Shown here in pieces: positions 33,663-45,965 of a DNA stretch of 64,000 nt. Below the pieces are notes generated by a model that had not been told where the DNA came from, searched no databases, and was given only the letters and a program-made list of their open reading frames with translations. This DNA comes from Cannabis sativa. Lineage: Eukaryota; Streptophyta; Magnoliopsida; Rosales; Cannabaceae. The stretch covers positions 1,860,001 to 1,924,000 of the forward strand of contig NC_083603.1 of the NCBI RefSeq assembly GCF_029168945.1. The letters are read 5' to 3'. Position 1 is the first letter of the stretch; each line of letters starts with the position of its first letter. Made by a program: the position numbers and the translations under genes.

Positions 33663-34023
33663 TTTGTTGCATGAGTAACTTTTTTATTTTATGCGCGTGT
33701 GAAATAAACTATATAAACTCCAATTTCTGTATTGTAAATTATTTCGAATTTTGCCAAAATTTTACCGAACATCTTAAATAACTACACATTATACTTCATA
33801 TATATAAATATATAAAAATTAAAATTATAACTGTTGAGATATTGAAATACAAAAAGAGTGTATTGGTACACGTAGTTTTTGTTTTATATAGTGTATGATT
33901 TCATTTTCTATTCTAAAATTTTGAGAGGACTAAATTCTCTTACCTAAAGCTTTGCACTTTTATATTTTTCAAAGATTGCATTTTGATCTTGAGTACAATA
34001 AAGAGGCATTTCTAAAACGTGCC

Positions 34024-34054
34024 TGCCACTGCCACTGCCACTGCCACTGCCACC
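34024..34054. repeat. (TGCCAC)n hexanucleotide microsatellite
   Basis: About five perfect TGCCAC units end in CACCACC. Surrounding DNA is AT-rich and non-coding. Confidence 0.9.
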
Positions 34055-34213
34055 ACCCCCTAAAAGTTTTTTTGTTTTTTTACTTATTTTATGCAAACCA
34101 TTTCAATTCACTAGTCACTTCCAAACCCCAAATACAAAAATAAAAGAAGAAATTATAAATTTTAGAGTATTTGTTTTTGGCTAAACTCTCTCAATTATTG
34201 TTTTACTTGTATT

Positions 34214-34350
34214 TAACGGTAAAACTTTCTAAACTACAATGGTTTATGTATATACTCCTATACACGTGGTACGTTTATATTAACGGTAAAACTTTCTAAA
34301 CTACATAATGGTTTATGTATATACTCCTATACACGTGGTACGTTTATATT
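34214..34350. repeat. 67-bp tandem duplication, near identical
   Basis: Copies start at 34214 and 34281 (TAACGGTAAAACTTTCTAAA...CACGTGGTACGTTTATAT). They differ by a 2-base insertion, so this is a recent event. Confidence 0.9.
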
Positions 34351-35192
34351 AATACATATAATATTATTATTTAAAAAAATATATAAAAAAAAATTAAATT
34401 TCATAATATTTTTAATTTTTAATTTTTCTAATTTTATTTATTTTTCAAGTGAATTTTGAAAATAGCTTTTAAATAATAATATTAGGTGTATCAATATAAA
34501 TATATAGTATGTATACAAGAATATACACATCTATAGTGGTAGTTAACTAAATGACACCTTAAATTTACTACTAATAAAGTAATTTGAAAGATTTTACCGC
34601 TAAAATTTGAATTTAGAAGGTTAAATGCAAGTAAAACAACAGTTGAAAAGATTTAGCCGTTAAAAATTCTAAATTTTATCAGATAAAGGTAAGCAGGTAC
34701 CATAAAGGAGTAACCAAGTACCCTTATGCTATTTCTTTTCCATATTTTTTAATTTTTTTCTAAGATTTTCCCCATAAAATAACTTTTTAGAGAAAAAAAT
34801 TATATTTTGCGAACTTATACTTTAAAAACCATAAAAATGAACATTAGACAAGAAGAGTTGACTGTGGGGAACAGAACAGATAATTGGACAAGAACCATAA
34901 ACAAAAATTAAATAGATGAAAGAAATGTATAATAAAGAATAAGCTAACAAATTATTTTCAGTTGTATTGGTGCAAATTCAGAACATCTGACACGGCATTC
35001 ACGGGTTACTATAGCTGAAAAATCAGATGTTCATGCACATAAGAAAGTAGAATATTGTTACATGATTTCTAAATGAAATGATTATCATGAATCTAAATCA
35101 GTATATTTAAATCATCTCACTTCATATCTTCAACTTCAGCTTATTTTCAAGACAAAAATTATTCAAGAGTACCCGTCGGTCGTAATAATCGC
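34351..35192. other. Intergenic DNA downstream of the L24-type gene
   Basis: AT-rich, with no gene. It includes the 3' flank of the ribosomal protein gene. Confidence 0.5.
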
Positions 35193-38116
35193 TCAAAGAT
35201 CGGGCATGCCTACTCCTCTTTTCGCGTCGTAAGTCTTCTCCAGCACCACATCTATTGGAGTATCCTTAGGACCAGCTGCAACCCAAGTTCAGAGAATTGT
35301 GAGAGCACCAATGAGTGTAAATTTAGTAGAATGGTATTTAAAAGTGAAATGAAAGGAAAGAAATATGTCGAATCCAAGATTTTGCTTGAGAAATCTTCAT
35401 CATTGGTTTCACCTTAGAAACTAAGAAAACAAAGTGTATCCAAACAAACAAGTTTACTAGGAAAGTTTTTGGTTCAAACTCAACTTAACAAAACCGGCTT
35501 GTTATGGGAGGATTGATCTCAGCTTATTAAGTGGATCGAGTATATATCACCAGCTAATATAATATTGGACTTTAATAAAGTTCATATTGAATTGGTAAAC
35601 TATTTGGATCAAATAGCATTTTACAAGAAATATGATCAAGTTAGTTTTTGATTACAAGCAACAACAGTTTGATTACCAACACGGTTGGCCCTGAGGTGAG
35701 GCGAGCAAGGCATGCACCTTGGGGACCTGAACGCTTAGGGCCCCAAAATTGTAAAAAGAAATTATCAGTATAAGAGGTCAAGGATTAATTCCCAACATCT
35801 ATTTTTTATTTCTTTTTTGTGAAATATTTAATGTGTAGCTATTGAAAATTGAACCTTGCAACTTTTAAGAGTTTTAAGATGTGTACCACCACACCAAAGT
35901 ACTAGAAGTAGAAATATTGTTTAGATAATAATTTTGTCTTAGCCTAATATACCTTAAGAACGACCCTGATTACCAAGCTCATAGTTAATCTTTCAAAGCC
36001 TAAATTCATACTATTAACACATGTCCCCGAAAATATCTTTTTTCGGGTAACTTGGTTTCGAATTAATTGTCTAAGTAAGAGAGGCAACAAGTCCAAGCCT
36101 CATGTTTAGTGAATAGTGTTAAATGATGCACAAGCTACTACTTTTATGTTGTATATGTTCATATGGTTTTAGTACGTACCAACTGTAGGTCTCGGAGTAG
36201 TTCTTATCTTCAAGATCTCAGGCCGAGGAATTATTGATCCAGATGATCCAATCCCTCTGGATACTCTTACTTTAGTGCCATCTTCAAGATACTTAGTCCC
36301 TATCTTACAAGGTTTCCTGCAGAAAAAAATTGTAAATATTCATTCTGAATATCTGAATTGTAAAAACCAGGACCAACTACCAAGCACCACAACATATGAG
36401 ATTAAAATTTGAGGACTCTTGTAGGCTATACCCGGTAACTGGATCAAGAACTTGAACATTTGAGACATGAAGAGGGGCTTCAACTGTAAAGATCCCACCT
36501 TCATGACCCTGACCTTGCTTGATATGTTTCTTAACCTGTAAAGACAAAAATACAAACTTGTCACAACCATAATTTTTAAAACAATGTAGAGGTTGATGAA
36601 ACGAACATCGTTACTAAAGGGTTCGAGTCAAAATAATATTTAGTTCATTCTCGCAAGGATCTTAGGAAGAAACTAAGGACACCTATAGGATATGAACATC
36701 CCAAGACTCAATTTGTCTTGAATTACTTGGTGCTTTTATTTAAGGTGCACAACAGAATTTCCACAAGAAAGTAGTCTCTTTGAGAACATAAAATATGATG
36801 TAAGCAAAGAGATAAACAATGTAGAGAATCCAAAGAAATGCAAGATATCACCAAGAAGTAGGGTAACTCAAATGATCAGTCATGTAGTTTGCTTTCTTAA
36901 GGTCTTCCAATAACTAAAAAGCGTATTAAAAGAATCCTTAGGAAAAGATTTGTGTCTACCGATCTAAAAAATTTGTCGATGTCTCTAGTAAATTAAAATC
37001 ATTGTTTATTAGTTATTTTGCTTCGATTTTTCCTTTAATAAAAAACCGGTCAATACATCCAACACTAAACCTGTAATCCAAGTCAATTCACATGATCTTT
37101 TAAAGTCACCTATGAGATACATACGAAATACATGGAGAATCGTCATTAGTATTATCATACTTGCCAACCATCGATTAACTGATCGGATTAATCAACCAAA
37201 GTTTGCTTCAGTGATTATATATGTGGCTTGCTTTCTTAAGGTCTAAGGTTCGAGTCGCTCAATTGGTATAATTTTTGGATCTCCAAATATTGTAAGGCTT
37301 GGCAAGGATGGATTACAAGATATCATTGTTCAAAACTTTGAAAACAATAAGTTGATGAATTACAGCAGAGTTAAATAGCTCCCTCTAGAATTTCTATACA
37401 AATGAAACAAAATGGAAGCACATCATGATGACTATGAAGATTGTTTCATTGTTATAACTTCTAACTCCCAATCCACTCTTTATCCATAAAGGGTGTGTTT
37501 GGAAAGTTTGGACTTGGGTGTAATTGGAGATAATTACACAATTTAGTACTTTTGTCTGACCGCGTAAATGTAAAATTAGAGGTAATTGGGTGGTTTCAAT
37601 TCTCATGACCCTAGATTGTGTATGATATTAAAATTTCATATCCAAACACGCATTGTATTTTAATATATTGTGTAATTGCTCGACTAAGTAACTTTCCAAA
37701 CACACCCTAAAGAAACAAAACAATTTGAAATAGTTGTTTGAAGGGTAGATTATGTATGAGACTATGAGGAGAAATCAATGCAAATGAACACAAACCCAAT
37801 TGAAATCACAAGGCATAGCTCAATCTAAGTCCAACACAAATCTTACCAAATTTTTGCCTTCGATAATAATTCGATTCTGAGAACGAACAACACGCTTAAC
37901 AAGACCACTCTCACCTTTATCTTTACCCCTTGTTATCATCACCTGAAAAAAACCAACAAACACAAGATAATTCAGAACCATTTCTTTTCCTTTAATCCAT
38001 GTTAAAGTTCAAACAAGAACAAGAATTGACACTAACAGTCAAGTGTTTTTGTTTACATTATCTCCCCTGACAATTTTCCAGTGTCTAATAAGCTTCTCTG
38101 CTGCTTTCCAACCCAT
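35193..38116 (-). CDS. L24-type (uL24) organellar ribosomal protein with KOW domain, probably mitochondrial
   Basis: Five coding exons (38116-38057, 37942-37847, 36535-36432, 36316-36180, 35275-35193) sum to 480 bases, 159 residues. It starts [20 protein letters not shown] and continues [20 protein letters not shown], the KOW motif of uL24 proteins, then [39 protein letters not shown] and VGMPDL at the end. uL24 binds 23S-type rRNA early in large-subunit assembly. The arrangement resembles the short nuclear-encoded KOW protein (about 160 residues) that plants place in the mitochondrial ribosome. No long transit peptide is obvious, so the compartment is inferred. A further non-coding exon is likely (donor near 38511, acceptor near 38183). 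A MITE sits in intron 2. Confidence 0.88.
37487..37711. mobile_element. 217-bp MITE inside intron 2 of the L24-type gene
   Basis: Starts GGGTGTGTTTGGAAAGTTTG (37491) and ends AACTTTCCAAACACACCC (37707), a long inverted terminal repeat. TAAA flanks both ends (37487-37490, 37708-37711). The TTTGG-type terminus and TAA-like target suggest PIF/Harbinger or hAT. It is non-coding. Confidence 0.8.
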
Positions 38117-38560
38117 ACTTAATCAAAAATGGTAAGAGTTAGAGTTCCCCAAAAATCCTCAAGATGTTTAATTAGAGATATCTGCAACAAAAAAAAAATG
38201 TTTACTAGACTAATGTTAATGCGAATTTGAAACCCATATCAAAAAAACAGAAACTTGAACCAAAAATCAAAAAATCCCAATTTGCAGAAACAATGGAAAC
38301 TTGTTCAATAAAAAAACTCAGCTTGAAAATGTGTTTAGAGAGAGAACACTGAACAGTTATTGTTTAGTTCGATCATGTTTAGAGAAAATTGAAGGAATCT
38401 CAATTTATGATAATCAATTAATCATCATCATCAACCTTTGAAATTCAATCTGAAATCGATAAACCCTAATTAATGGCTAAAACCCTCTTCTTGTGATATC
38501 TAAAGACTGTACCTTTGAAGAAATGGCAACGGGGAACTCAGACGACGGCAAAAGTGTACG
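38117..38560 (-). promoter_or_regulatory. 5' UTR exon, UTR intron and promoter of the L24-type gene
   Basis: An acceptor TTGCAG/ATATC near 38183 and a donor CAAAG/GTACAG near 38511 indicate an intron in the 5' UTR. The likely first exon lies around 38512-38560. Confidence 0.5.
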
Positions 38561-38627
38561 GAATAAGCCCATCTATCATTGGGCCTGTTTGTTTGTGGCC
38601 CATTTAGAACAAGCCCATATCTTTCTT

Positions 38628-39567
38628 TGTTTTTTTTTTTTTTTTTTTTTTTGAAATAAGCGTATTCATTCAATGAAACAAGAAATTGTTAGACCTCACG
38701 GTCATTACACAGTAGTTCCTTCGGTACAGAGGATAACAAAATAGAACCGTACAGTTGGTGGGTAAACGCCCACTTAGCCACATTATGGGCAACAAAATTA
38801 CAATTCTTGCTAACATTAGAAAAGTTACAACTAGAAAAAGAGGGAGATGATTTAATACAAAAGGAGACATAGTTATCAAGGGCCCAATGTGACATTTTCT
38901 TATTGAGCGCATTGATCACTAGTCTCGAATCACTCTCCACAATAACATACTTATATCCTAATTCCGCAGCTGACGAAACAGCCAAACAGCAAGCCGCAGC
39001 TTCTCCGCATAAAGCATCCGAGAAATCCAACCGAGCAGAGTGAATCCAAATCACCTTACCCAGATAATTTCTTGCGACAATCGCTATGCACATACTCTCT
39101 AAGCTTACTCTAACATCACAATTTACTTTTATCCAATCCTGGGGAGGAGGAGTCCAGGTCTCTCGCAGGATCGGCGAATGGTTAGGTAAAAGAGAAGCAT
39201 GTAACTCTGCAAAAGAGGTGCAAACATTGTCAATACATTTCAACATATCAGGGGGAGAATTATTGTGAACATTTTCATTTCGCACCCTCCATAAAGTGTC
39301 AACAACAATTGAAGCATAAAGGAAGACTTCCTCAACCCGGATTCCCCTATTTCTAAGATCCCAAATGAATTTCACTCAGTCCCAGACACGAATACCAGCA
39401 TCACAAACAGGGTAAATTCCCCAAGGTGAGGATCGCCACAAATGCATCGCCACCTCACACGAGAGGAATAAGTGTTCAATAGATTCTTCCCTCAAACCAC
39501 ACAAAGGACGAAAACAACAACAACAACAACAACAACAAAAATTAGAAAAATATAAAAACAACAACAA
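38628..39567 (-). mobile_element. 3' part of a LINE: zf-RVT end and RNase H-like domain, poly-A tail
   Basis: On the minus strand, a zf-RVT remnant (CGLREESIEHLFLSCEVAMH, 39500-39440) is followed after an in-frame TGA (39376-39378) by an RNase H-like region (39375-38689). That region contains WIKVNCDV, GEAAACCLAV, VIVESDSRLVINAL and NFVAHNVAKWA, typical of the plant LINE RVT_3 domain. A run of over 20 A ends the element (38630-38653 as T on the plus strand). No reverse transcriptase domain is present, so the copy is 5'-truncated at a (TTG)n tract near 39510-39540. The stop codon shows it is dead. Confidence 0.85.
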
Positions 39568-39599
39568 AAATTAGAAAAAAAAAAAAGGGTTGTATGAAA

Positions 39600-40630
39600 T
39601 TTGCAACAATTTTACATTTTTTTTAGATTTTATTTATATAAAATACAATTTTTTGTGTATCTTTTTTACTCTTGTTATTTTGTTATTTGTATAATATTTT
39701 TATATTGTTTTAATGTTTTTTTTATTTTTATAGAATACTCAAGCGGTAGGGGGTTCTGGGTCTGTGTGCTCGACGGTAGGAGTTTTGGATCGGGGTTAAC
39801 ACCAGAGAGCGAGAGAGTTAGAGCGAGAGATATTTTTAAAATGTAAAAGCATTTTTAGAAGAAAAAAATATTAAAAATATATATACTATTTCTAATTGAG
39901 TGGTATATTAAAACAAGATATTTTACATTTAAGCATACTAACCTTCCTTCTTATAATACTAATTGATCTTAAATTATTTTTTATCACAAATTTCTCTTTG
40001 AGCTCACAATTTCGAATAATTCAAAAACTAAATTAGGCATGTTTATATTAGGGCGTTTTCGAGCTCTCCTAATGTAATAAGAGATAAGAGAACGAAGAAT
40101 ATGAAAAGTAAAATAAAAGTTATTCTAAAAATAAGAAAAATTTCATCGCAAAATCAATTAGTGATAAATAAAATAACTAATATTTATATAAATGAAATAA
40201 TATTGTCACACATTTATCATACAGATACATTAATAGTCAAAATTTGTAATCTTGCAAAAATCCATTCTATCAGCACAAATCCATAAATCCCTCAAACGTA
40301 ACTTAAATCTTAGCTCGAACGTACTCATGTAAAATTTGAAACAATTCATACAAAATTTAGTAGCACATTTCTCTAACCTAAGCTTGAAAAACTCGAACCC
40401 TAAAACGAAACCCGAAAACACCTCTACAAACTACAAATAGAAAAATCTATGCAAACTTACATGGGAAATATATAGTATAAACAAAGCACTACAAAGTTTA
40501 TATATGTTGAAACAAAAATACCATTTGATATTTAAGAAATAATAGTTCTAGTTACCAAATTACATCACATTTTTTCAACATATTGATTAGAGTAGACATA
40601 ATCTATTAAAGAAATACAAATGTTTATTTT
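39600..40630. other. AT-rich intergenic DNA
   Basis: No supported gene. A small GC-richer patch at 39735-39840 (CTCAAGCGGTAGGGGGTTCT) has no recognisable identity. Confidence 0.45.
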
Positions 40631-40635
40631 AAGTA

Positions 40636-43600
40636 CTATGAGCATGAAGGAAAAACCAATTCTTTTTGAGTGAATCCAACATTACTACAAAAAGCTTTAA
40701 CAACACCATTTCCTTCTCTTACCAAATTCACATTTCTCATTGAAATCTCTTCACATTCAAAAGTTTTGCTACAATTGATTTTTACAGCCACTTCTGAGAA
40801 ACTACTCCCTGTTATGTTACTGTACACCACATTGCTTATTTTTACTGCCGAGTACTGTCATAAAAAATAGAAATAAAAATAAAAATTAAATTGTTTATAT
40901 TTAATATTATTTAGAGTAATTGGTAAATGTTATTTTGCAAAATAGTATTACTTTCATATTTTTTTGCAAAGTAACCACTAATATAAGTTGAAAAATTATT
41001 AAGTTATGGGTAATCAGTGAAAATACACTCTTTTATGATGTCAATTTCATAAGGCTATTTTTGCAAAAAAAAATTATTAAAATGAGGCTATTATGCAAAG
41101 TGATTAAAAAAATAAGAATTTTGCGAAATACTCCTTAAAATAATGACATTAAGAAAAGATTAAGAAAATTTATACAAAGTATTATTTTTAGTAAAAAAAA
41201 TTACGTTTAATTTTTATTTTTAATTTTTACAATATTTTATAAAAATAATAAAAAAAATACATCAAAATAATATAAAAATAATATACAAGACAACAACACA
41301 ATAATTATAACACAAAAGTAATGTAAAAACATGAAGAAAAAAAATCATATTTTTTTGTAAATAAAATCATAAAAATCATAAAAAAATTTAAAATTTTGTA
41401 CAATTATATTTTATAAATTTTTTCTAGGTATTTATGAAATCATATACATATGTGATATGAATAATTTGTTGTGTTACCTGTTCTGGACAAGGTTCCATTT
41501 GATCACAATAGTATTGATCTATGATGATGGGGTTGGTGACATTGTGCATTTCTATGTTTTGAAATATTATGTTTTCTCCATAACCAGAACCACCCTATGC
41601 ATATACAAATATACAATATCATATACATATACTGGGTCACTCCTTTATAATTATTGCTTTAAGCATGCCATGTTTCATAAAGCTTCTTCTACTTTTGATG
41701 ACAAAGCTAGTAAAAGAAAAAGACAATATATAATAATTATAGGGATATGATTTTGTCCCGTGATATACTTTCACGGAATGTATTCCGTAGTACATTAGAT
41801 GAGTCTCAGGGTACACTAAATGAGTGTCAGGGTACGTTTTTACTTTTTAACCCTAATTATCCCTAGATCAATTTCAGCCGTCAAATCAAATAATTCCCTC
41901 ATCTGACGGTTGTCGTACATCACGGATTACAATCCGTAAAAGTACGATAACGGGACAAAATCTTATCCCAATAATTACAATAACAATAGAATGATTCTTT
42001 AAAATAAATAAATAAATAATAGGGTGATTTTTTTTTTCTTTTACCTTTTAACTTAAAATATAAGAATAGGATGATTCTCTAAAAAATAAATAAAATAATA
42101 ATAAAAAAAATAAAAATTCACCTGCCAACTCTTTATTCTAACTCCATTAGTAGTTCCCAACATTGTTACCCTATCCACTGTCACATTAGAGACTTGAGAT
42201 TCTGTATTATTAGGTCCTAAGCTACCAATACTGCATAAATAAACATAATATAAATTATTAATATTATATAAATAAAATAAGTAAATCAAAATAAATTATT
42301 TTAATTAATTCCAAGACCTTATTCCATGACCAGGGCCACAACTTATATCTGTAGCTATAACATTACTTGATCCATTTATAATAGAAATACAATCATCACC
42401 TTCAACCAAAAAAACAAAATAAAATTAGAAAAAATAAATAGATATTTTTATGTGAGATTTTATTTAAGATATGTATTTATTTAATTACCTGTTTGGATAA
42501 TATTATTCATCAAATGAATATTTTGTGAACCTCTCAAATGAATTCCATCTGTGTTTGGACTATTACTTGGTGCAGTTACTAATAGATGATTAGCTTTGAC
42601 ATTATCACATGAATCAAAGAATAGATGGAATTTTTGTGAATCTTTGAACCAAATATTGGTCACATTTAGATTCTTACAATCAAAGAAAGTTACTGCCTAT
42701 AATTACCAACAACAAAAAAAATAAAAGTTAATATTTTTACTTATATTGAAAAAAAAATATTAAGTTTTCGATACTTTTGTGTAAAATAGTAAGAAGGGTT
42801 TAAGAGCTTACAATTGGTGCGCGAACACAAGACTGCGTACAAATAGAGAGAGAAAAGAGAAAAATTAGTATTTAATAAGAGTATTGTTGCTTAGCTCGAA
42901 GAACAATTTATTAGGTCACATGTCGATAAAATGAATGGACGGTCATTTTACAGGCATGTGACCTAATAGATAAGAGTTAACTTAATTGAACTGAGCTTTC
43001 GAACTAAGCAACGTTACTATTTTTTTTTTTTTTGTAATGTTATTGCGAAATATAAATAAATAGTAACATACAAGAGATTTGAAGACAGTGCAAGATTTTT
43101 TCCACCATATTTTTCCTTTACCATCAAAAGTTCCACCACCTTCAACTCTTAAGTTTTTCACACTTACAAACACAAGCCAATGCCACATATCCTTTATGTA
43201 CTCATTTTGTTCAGTTGAAGCTTCAATTGTTCCAGCAATCTAATACATATACATAATATATATAATTAGCAATGTTATACTTGTATTATTTATATATATA
43301 GGGACACGATTTTGTCCCGTGCTATACTTTCACGAAATGTATTCCGTAGTACATTAGATGGGGCTCAGTGTACATTAAATGAATGTCATGGTACGTTACT
43401 ATTTTTTAACCTTAATTACTCTTAAGTCAATCTCAGCCCTCAGATCAAATAACTCCCTCATCTAGCAGCTACCATACATCACGGAATATATTCTGTGAAA
43501 ATACAATCACGGAACAAAATCATATCCCTATATATATATATGAGATATTTGCCACATAATTAATAAAATTTTTGAGTTTATAGTAAGCATAAATCCAATA

Positions 43601-44720
43601 ATTTATTTTAGCAGTACTTAATATTAGTAATAATATAATTTTTATCTAATTTTATTAGTACAGACTCTGTTAGAACAGGACACGTGTAAAATTTAGATAC
43701 TAAAACCATCAGATCTAGAAGGAAAAGTAGAATGTCAGTTGCTTCTAAATATTCTTTCAACAAATTTCAAAACTAAGTCTAGTTATAAATTTAAAAACAT
43801 TAACAGAGTCTGTATTAGTGTAACTGGATAAAAATTACAATTTTACTAAGTACTTATACCCCTAAAATAAATTATTAACTCAAAATTTTGGGTAATTATA
43901 CCGCAAATATATATACTAATACTGTTAGGAGTAAATAACGATATAAATACTCAAAGTTCTAAATTTGTAAGTGACACAAATTCAATGTTTATTTTTAGCG
44001 TCATAAGTACTAAATATTTGTAAAACTGTAATTTTTCACTAATATCATCGTTGTCTTAAATATGACACATATAAGACCCAGAATCTAGATCATTGGATCT
44101 AGACAAAGTTACTTCTAAATATTCTTTTAATAAATTTAAAATGAAGCCTACTGACCAAATTACTGAAAAATTACAATTTTACTAAGTACTTATCCCCCTA
44201 ATATAAATTATTAACTCAAATATATATACTAATGGTAGTAACAAATAAGTAACTGACCTTGAAAGTAAGCAGAGAAAATTTGCAAGGACCAGTGAAATTC
44301 ATTGGCCCAAGAAGATAAGTCCTTTTCTTTGGGACCAAAAAAATACCCCCTTTGGATGAACAAGCCTTATTCCAAGTCTTGTTAAATGCCTATGTAAATG
44401 TACCAATCAATTTCATTGTCAAAATATTCTAACTCATCAAATCAAAATATTAACTAATATTATCCCAAAAAAAATGAAAAATAAACAAATAAAAGAGTTA
44501 CCTTTCTGTCATCTGTTCCATCACCTTTGGCCCCAAAATCATCTACATTAAAGACCTGAGATGGAAACCCATGAGAGCTTGAGCTTCCATGGTGGCTTGA
44601 AAGAGGTCTAAGAGTGTTAATGGCAAATGGGTTCTTAGGGTTTTTGGCATTAGAGAAGTGAAAACAAGAAAAAGTAAGTAGAGTTAGTAGTAAGGGAAGA
44701 AAAAGATTGAATCTTTTCAT
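40636..44720 (-). CDS. Secreted polygalacturonase, glycoside hydrolase family 28
   Basis: Nine coding exons (44720-44502, 44389-44258, 43239-43072, 42832-42812, 42696-42489, 42399-42318, 42230-42122, 41594-41478, 40854-40636) sum to 1275 bases, 424 residues. A signal peptide (about 1-25, LFLPLLLTLLTFSCFHFSNA) directs it to the wall, where it would hydrolyse homogalacturonan. All GH28 catalytic signatures are present: SPNTDG (Asp230), DDC (Asp251 and Asp252), GPGHGIS (His274) and RIKSW (Arg308, Lys310). FNVDDFGAKGDGTDD near the N-terminus and C-terminal cysteines are also typical. Exon 4 is a 21-nucleotide microexon (SCVRAPI). Introns carry two copies of a 10-bp-target MITE (introns 3/2 and 8/7 regions) and a foldback element. 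Exo- versus endo-activity cannot be told. A last-exon relative lies at 56.6 kb. Confidence 0.93.
41732..41979. mobile_element. 228-bp MITE (GGGATATGATTTTGTCCCG family), copy 2, in polygalacturonase intron 7
   Basis: Starts GGGATATGATTTTGTCCCG (41742) and ends GGGACAAAATCTTATCCC (41969). Ten-base flanks AATAATTATA (41732-41741) and AATAATTACA (41970-41979) differ at one base. It lies between the coding exons ending 42122 and starting 41594. Confidence 0.85.
43291..43538. mobile_element. 228-bp MITE (GGGATATGATTTTGTCCCG family), copy 3, in polygalacturonase intron 2
   Basis: Starts GGGACACGATTTTGTCCCG (43301) and ends GGAACAAAATCATATCCC (43528), flanked by TATATATATA on both sides (43291-43300, 43529-43538). 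The flanks are low-complexity, so this duplication is weaker evidence than for copy 1. It lies between the coding exons ending 44258 and starting 43239. Confidence 0.8.
43565..43890. mobile_element. Foldback MITE in polygalacturonase intron 2
   Basis: Left arm (AAAATTTTTGAGTTTATAG, then ATAATTTATTTTAG and AGTACAGACTCTGTTA) and right arm (TAACAGAGTCTGTATTAGTG, then CTAAAATAAATTATTAACTC) form imperfect inverted repeats of about 100 bp. A partial second copy follows at about 44020-44215 (shared TTACAATTTTACTAAGTACT and TTCTAAATATTCTTT). Confidence 0.65.
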
Positions 44721-45570
44721 TTTTTTTGAATCAGTAGTACATAAGGCATGAGAAAAGGTTGGTTTCTTTGTATATATATAATAAATAATTATAATTTTAT
44801 ATATATTTATTACAAACCAAAAAAGTTGGTAAATTTGGTAAAGTTTTCAAAGTGATGATAATAAAACTTTGGATACTTATATCATAATATTCACTCCAAA
44901 AAAGTACTATTCATGGATTATTTATCTATTTTAGTATTTGAGAGAACTTTTTAGATAAATTTTTCAATGATTATTTATGTTATAATTATTTAAAATATAT
45001 TGTAAAATTTTAAAAGATTTGAAAATATTTAACACGTCAAAAATAGAGTTTAAATAATTCTATTGCACGTCTTTATCTTATATCCCTGTAAAATATATTG
45101 TTTGAACTTTATTTTTAGCGTGTTAAATTTTTTCTAAATAACTACAACATGGACGACCATAAAAAATTGAACTCAAATTTCTTTCAAATACCAAAATAGA
45201 TACGGTCCATATTAGTGCTTAGAATTTTTTAAAAACTTTACTATTACTTTTTCTTTTCATTTTTTATTTTTTCAAAGTTTTGGATTTTTGAAAAACATGA
45301 ATGACCCATGAGAGTAAATACCAATAAGAAGAGTACCCTACACTCTTGTACAATTATTGACAACATTTATATTCGAGTATTTTGCTAAAAAAATATAATA
45401 AAAAAATAAATAAATAACTGCATTTTTTTTATAACCTAATTTTTTGTTATGAGTGCTTAAAAGTTGGTTCTTTTATAATATGGTTTTTTATTAAAAAAAA
45501 CACGGACTCCAAAAATTATACCTTACTCCTTACATATATTCCACACATACCGAAATTAAAGAACATAATT
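44721..45570. other. Upstream region of the polygalacturonase
   Basis: AT-rich, with TATATATATAATAAATAA at about 44772-44789 as a possible TATA region 50-70 bases before the start codon. No further gene. Confidence 0.4.
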
Positions 45571-45768
45571 AAAAGAAGAGCATTACTATTGGGCACCAGT
45601 GGTGCCTAGTACCTTCTAAATGTGTCGACTTGCAATTGGCTAGCGATACTCTATAAAAATTATTATATTAAACTATATGGCACCCGATACTTAATTACAC
45701 CAATAGCGATATTGACACGTAGGAGGGTGCTAGGCACCAGTGGTGCCCTTTAGCATTTCTCTTAAAAG
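45571..45768. mobile_element. Small inverted-repeat element with GGGCACCAGTGGTGCC palindromic ends
   Basis: The left end (AAGAGCATTACTATTGGGCA, continuing CCAGTGGTGCCTAGTACC) and the right end (GGTGCTAGGCACCAGTGGTG, continuing CCCTTTAGCATTTCTCTT) are complementary over about 38 bases. Each terminus itself contains a palindrome (GGCACCAGTGGTGCC). AAAAG flanks both sides. Degraded relatives of one end lie at about 63375-63405. Confidence 0.65.
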
Positions 45769-45835
45769 AAAAATATAACACACTATAATAAATGTTCTAA
45801 TTTTTTTTTGTATTTTAACGTTTTTTTATAATTTA

Positions 45836-45965
45836 CTGTTAATATTTTATATTTATAGAATACTATTCATTACCCTAAACATATTTCATTTATTATTTTA
45901 CTGTTAATATTTTATATTTATAGAATACTATTCATTACCCTAAACATATTTCATTTATTATTTTA
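45836..45965. repeat. 65-bp tandem duplication, identical or nearly so
   Basis: The segment beginning CTGTTAATATTTTATATTTA is repeated at 45836 and 45901 with essentially no difference, indicating a recent duplication. Confidence 0.9.

Noticed and set aside
38670..39375. Functional RNase H gene
   Set aside because: The RNase H-like domain is continuous with a LINE zf-RVT remnant, preceded by a stop codon and followed by a poly-A tail, so it is a dead LINE copy.
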